Shown piece after piece: positions 13,608 through 15,647 of a stretch of 15,647 nt of DNA (position 1 is its first letter; every line of letters begins with the position of its first letter). The translations under genes were made by a program, and so were the position numbers. Location: the NCBI GenBank assembly GCA_016932235.1, contig JAFGDF010000322.1, forward strand, positions 1 to 15,647, written 5' to 3'. The notes below the pieces were generated by a model. It ran no database searches. It saw only the letters and a program-made list of their open reading frames with translations, and was not told the origin of the DNA. This stretch comes from Deltaproteobacteria bacterium (GTDB lineage Bacteria > Desulfobacterota > DSM-4660 > Desulfatiglandales > HGW-15).

Positions 13608-15446
13608 TCAAAGATCTTTAATAATATGATCAAGACCCAGCCTTTCAAGTGTCTGGGGCAGGGGTTTCCCGGTCTCGCCATCCCAACCCATCTGTTCATA
13701 GTAGTTTCTCCTGGCCGCCTCCCAGTGCGGCATAACGGATATACCATCGACAGGACCATCCACCGGCGTGGAGCCGTACCGGATAGAGGGTCTTTCAACA
13801 TCCTTTGTAAGGCCGTGCCGGAAGTTAAACACCCTTAAAAGATTGATTATCCTTCTTCCTGCATCCATTGCCTTTGGTATGTCGAAATCCCAGGATGTGG
13901 CCGCATTCAGGCAGTCGAGCATCATGTTGAAATTATTCACGCATAAGCGGCATAAGCCAAGTGAATCCTCAAACTGACGCCTTCCGTTCAGCTTTGCGTT
14001 CTGGGTTGAAACAGCGATAGGATCAAAACGGTCCTTAAGCGGCGGAAGACCCAGATCCTCTGTCTGTGCGAAACCTCCCGTTGACTCGATGGTCCCGGTA
14101 TTGGAAAAACAGGTATCCATCATTTCAGCCCAGTTGCCGCGATGATCATGACCTCTCGGAGACGCCCCCTTCTCAGTGTACACAGCACATTCCAGCGCTT
14201 CTCCGCCTAAAGACTCTGCCGCGCGCTTTACCCCCTCGCTAAACAGCTTCCCGCATCCCTCCTTGTTAGCTATCTTTTTCAGCATCTTGACCGTAGCCTC
14301 GACATCTCCCCATTTCATCTCAATCCCGTCAAGATCATCTTTCGTCAGGATGCCCTTTTCATAACATTCCATTATCCACCCGATCAGATACCCGGTCTCA
14401 TTCATATCGATCCCGAGACGGTCAACCAGATTGGATAACATCACGGCCGCTCCGGGATCTGTCTGACCGATTACGGATCCCATGGCGGCCATGGCCTCAT
14501 ATTCCGGCTCTTCTCCCACAAAACCCTTATAGGGCCCTTCAGTAACCTCGACCATATGAACATGATTCATGCGGCACGCCCAGCATGGAGTGCTCTTAAG
14601 CTTGAAATGTGTCCGGAGATACTGCCCGGAAAGATTTTCATGTTCAGGAAAGATATTTGTCGTATAGTTCTTGATCGGAAGCATACCAATCTTATCCATA
14701 AGCGACACGGCCCCGGCCGTACCCCAGTTTGTGAGTATGGGATCAGCCTCCTTGGCATGCTCAAAAACCTTTCTCGCGGCATCGGAAAGTGCCTCGGGGT
14801 CCGCCACCTTCACCTTGCCCTTGCCCCGTTCCACGGATATGGCCTTTAATCTCTTCGAACCAAGTACCGCACCAATACCATTATGCGCGGCCACATGTCC
14901 GTGATCTCCGCACAGAATGGCAAATCGAACCAGATTTTCTCCTCCGGGACCAATGCTGTATACACTGCATGACTTACCTAACTCTTTTTTTACTGTCTCT
15001 TCCGTCTCCCATGTGTCTTTACCGATCAGATTATCCGCGTCAACCAGCTCGGCCTTGCCGTTCGATATATGAAGCCGTTTCCAGCTCTTTGCCTTCCCCT
15101 TGATCACCATGCCGAGAAAGCCGGAAAGCCTCAGAAACGCCCCGAAAAATCCGTTTGCCTGAGTCGCCCCGGCCATATTCGTCATCGGGCCTTTGGTCAC
15201 GGCGGAAAATGTGCCTGATCCAGCTACTTTTGTCCCGGCCAGGGGCCCTGTGAATATCATAACCCTGTTTTCAGGATCAGACCATTCCACTCCCGGGGGC
15301 ACCTCTTCATATAAAAATTTCGCTCCTAGCCCTGTTCCTCCCAGATATTTCTTTACTATTTCTTCATCGAGATCCTCCACCCTGATTTCTTCTTTATCAA
15401 GGTCAACACGGAGGATTTTGAAAGAGTTTTGATGTATAGCCTTCAT
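13608..15446 (-). CDS. Aldehyde:ferredoxin oxidoreductase-family tungsten/molybdenum-pterin protein
   Basis: A 612-residue protein of the AOR family (bis-pterin W or Mo plus 4Fe-4S). N-terminal ILRVDLDKEEIRVEDLDEE...KKYLGGTGLGAKFL and TGPLAGTKVAGSGTFSAVTKGP are family hallmarks. Later EEPEYEAMAAMGS (about 312-324), GIDMNETGY and SPRGHDHRG (429-437) mark the pterin-binding and active-site regions. The cluster motif is odd: Cys288-x2-Cys291 is followed at position 295 by His, where I recall Cys in Pyrococcus AOR (Cys288, 291, 295, 494). The distal ligand is in LGLCRLC (Cys499 and Cys502), with an extra cysteine. The SPRGHDHR phrase recalls the BamB branch. It may oxidise an aldehyde, reduce an acid, or act on another substrate. 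AAAGGAGA precedes ATG 15446. It is the first gene of the cluster. Confidence 0.9.
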   Translation of the reverse strand: MKAIHQNSFKILRVDLDKEEIRVEDLDEEIVKKYLGGTGLGAKFLYEEVPPGVEWSDPENRVMIFTGPLAGTKVAGSGTFSAVTKGPMTNMAGATQANGFFGAFLRLSGFLGMVIKGKAKSWKRLHISNGKAELVDADNLIGKDTWETEETVKKELGKSCSVYSIGPGGENLVRFAILCGDHGHVAAHNGIGAVLGSKRLKAISVERGKGKVKVADPEALSDAARKVFEHAKEADPILTNWGTAGAVSLMDKIGMLPIKNYTTNIFPEHENLSGQYLRTHFKLKSTPCWACRMNHVHMVEVTEGPYKGFVGEEPEYEAMAAMGSVIGQTDPGAAVMLSNLVDRLGIDMNETGYLIGWIMECYEKGILTKDDLDGIEMKWGDVEATVKMLKKIANKEGCGKLFSEGVKRAAESLGGEALECAVYTEKGASPRGHDHRGNWAEMMDTCFSNTGTIESTGGFAQTEDLGLPPLKDRFDPIAVSTQNAKLNGRRQFEDSLGLCRLCVNNFNMMLDCLNAATSWDFDIPKAMDAGRRIINLLRVFNFRHGLTKDVERPSIRYGSTPVDGPVDGISVMPHWEAARRNYYEQMGWDGETGKPLPQTLERLGLDHIIKDL

Positions 15447-15485
15447 CTTTTCTTCTCCTTTAATGTATTAATAATCCGCAGTAAT

Positions 15486-15532
15486 ATCAGGTCAGGAAAT
15501 TGCAATTGAAAGAATACCGGATGACTGTAAAT
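15486..15532 (+). repeat. Dispersed repeat, copy 4, extended match to copy 1
   Basis: This stretch matches 5681-5727 at 40 of 47 bases without gaps; the core 19-mer matches at 16 of 19. It lies 40 bases upstream of the AOR start, antisense to that gene. Unlike copies 1-3 it is not at the 3' end of a visible gene. Confidence 0.5.
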
Positions 15533-15547
15533 GTAGTAAAGCCTCAT

Positions 15548-15600
15548 GGCCCTCCGGGTCTCCACAATGCATGAAAATAGCACCATGTGGTCTCAGGGCC
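15548..15600. other. Nested hairpin in the leader of the AOR operon
   Basis: GGCCCT (15548-15553) pairs with AGGGCC (15595-15600), and inside it CCACA (15562-15566) pairs with TGTGG (15586-15590), leaving two internal loops with GGTCTC-like sequence on both sides. It is about 100-155 bases upstream of the AOR ATG. It could be a structured leader RNA, possibly a riboswitch or attenuator, or part of the dispersed repeat that starts at 15486. I do not recognise a known riboswitch class. Nothing else is supported up to the window end. Confidence 0.35.
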
Positions 15601-15647
15601 GTGGCCTGGGGAGCCCTTTTTACGGCGAAGACCCGGGTAGCAAAGTA

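Noticed and set aside
5821..15446. Full nicotinate fermentation cluster
   Set aside because: Nicotinate dehydrogenase, hydroxynicotinate reductase, enamidase, hydroxymethylglutarate dehydrogenase and the B12-dependent methyleneglutarate mutase are all absent from the window.
15546..15647. Plus-strand open frame of 34 codons running off the window end
   Set aside because: No Shine-Dalgarno site, and it overlaps the hairpin. Too short to judge; more likely leader or repeat sequence.
1..15647. CRISPR arrays, tRNA or rRNA genes, insertion sequences
   Set aside because: No regularly spaced repeats, no cloverleaf or rRNA-like conserved stretches and no transposase-like reading frame were seen on either strand.

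Overview
The window reads as chromosomal DNA of an anaerobic, probably Gram-negative bacterium. Desulfobacterota or Syntrophobacterales-like is my best guess, from gene content only: a tungsten-type aldehyde:ferredoxin oxidoreductase, an iron-sulfur flavin ene-reductase, oxygen-sensitive aconitase-type hydratase subunits, clear Shine-Dalgarno sites and sigma70-type promoters. No rRNA, tRNA, CRISPR array, transposase or phage gene was seen.

Layout. (1) 1-1375, plus strand: the last 32 codons of a probable ZIP-family metal transporter, then a cation diffusion facilitator fused to a NifX-like C-terminal domain. (2) 1524-4923, minus strand: a tight operon of a PadR regulator, a periplasmic NMT1/SsuA-like binding protein, an SsuC/TauC-like permease and an ABC ATPase that carries a ModC/WtpC-style C-terminal TOBE region. 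Neighbouring transporter genes overlap by 8 bases. (3) 4924-5236: divergent promoter region with one good sigma70 promoter for each side. (4) 5237-5704, plus strand: an orphan FHA-domain protein. (5) 5681-5828: an inverted-repeat element and a bidirectional terminator-like hairpin between convergent genes. (6) 5821-15446, minus strand: seven metabolic genes in the order AOR, MmgE/PrpD, PrpF/Mii-like isomerase, OYE/enoate-reductase-like flavoprotein, PrpB-like lyase, LeuC-like, LeuD-like. A strong promoter before the PrpB-like gene suggests two transcription units, four plus three genes. (7) 15447-15647: leader of the AOR unit, with a copy of the dispersed repeat and a nested hairpin.

How the genes may work together. 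The isomerase, LeuCD-like hydratase and PrpB-like lyase match, family for family, the last three steps of nicotinate fermentation described in Eubacterium barkeri: 3-methylitaconate to 2,3-dimethylmaleate to 2,3-dimethylmalate to pyruvate plus propionate. The isomerase places Ser17, Lys62, Cys96 and His300 at exactly the numbers I recall for E. barkeri Mii. The nicotinate-specific front end and the B12-dependent mutase are not in the window. Instead the cluster has a PrpD-family enzyme, an ene-reductase and an AOR with an altered Fe-S motif. I infer an anaerobic pathway that breaks down a branched di- or tricarboxylate, with a different entry route. The substrate is unknown. A variant methylcitrate route is the main alternative.

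The intergenic spaces share a 19-base repeat (four copies) and a second 34-base repeat (two copies), suggesting a small non-coding repeat family.
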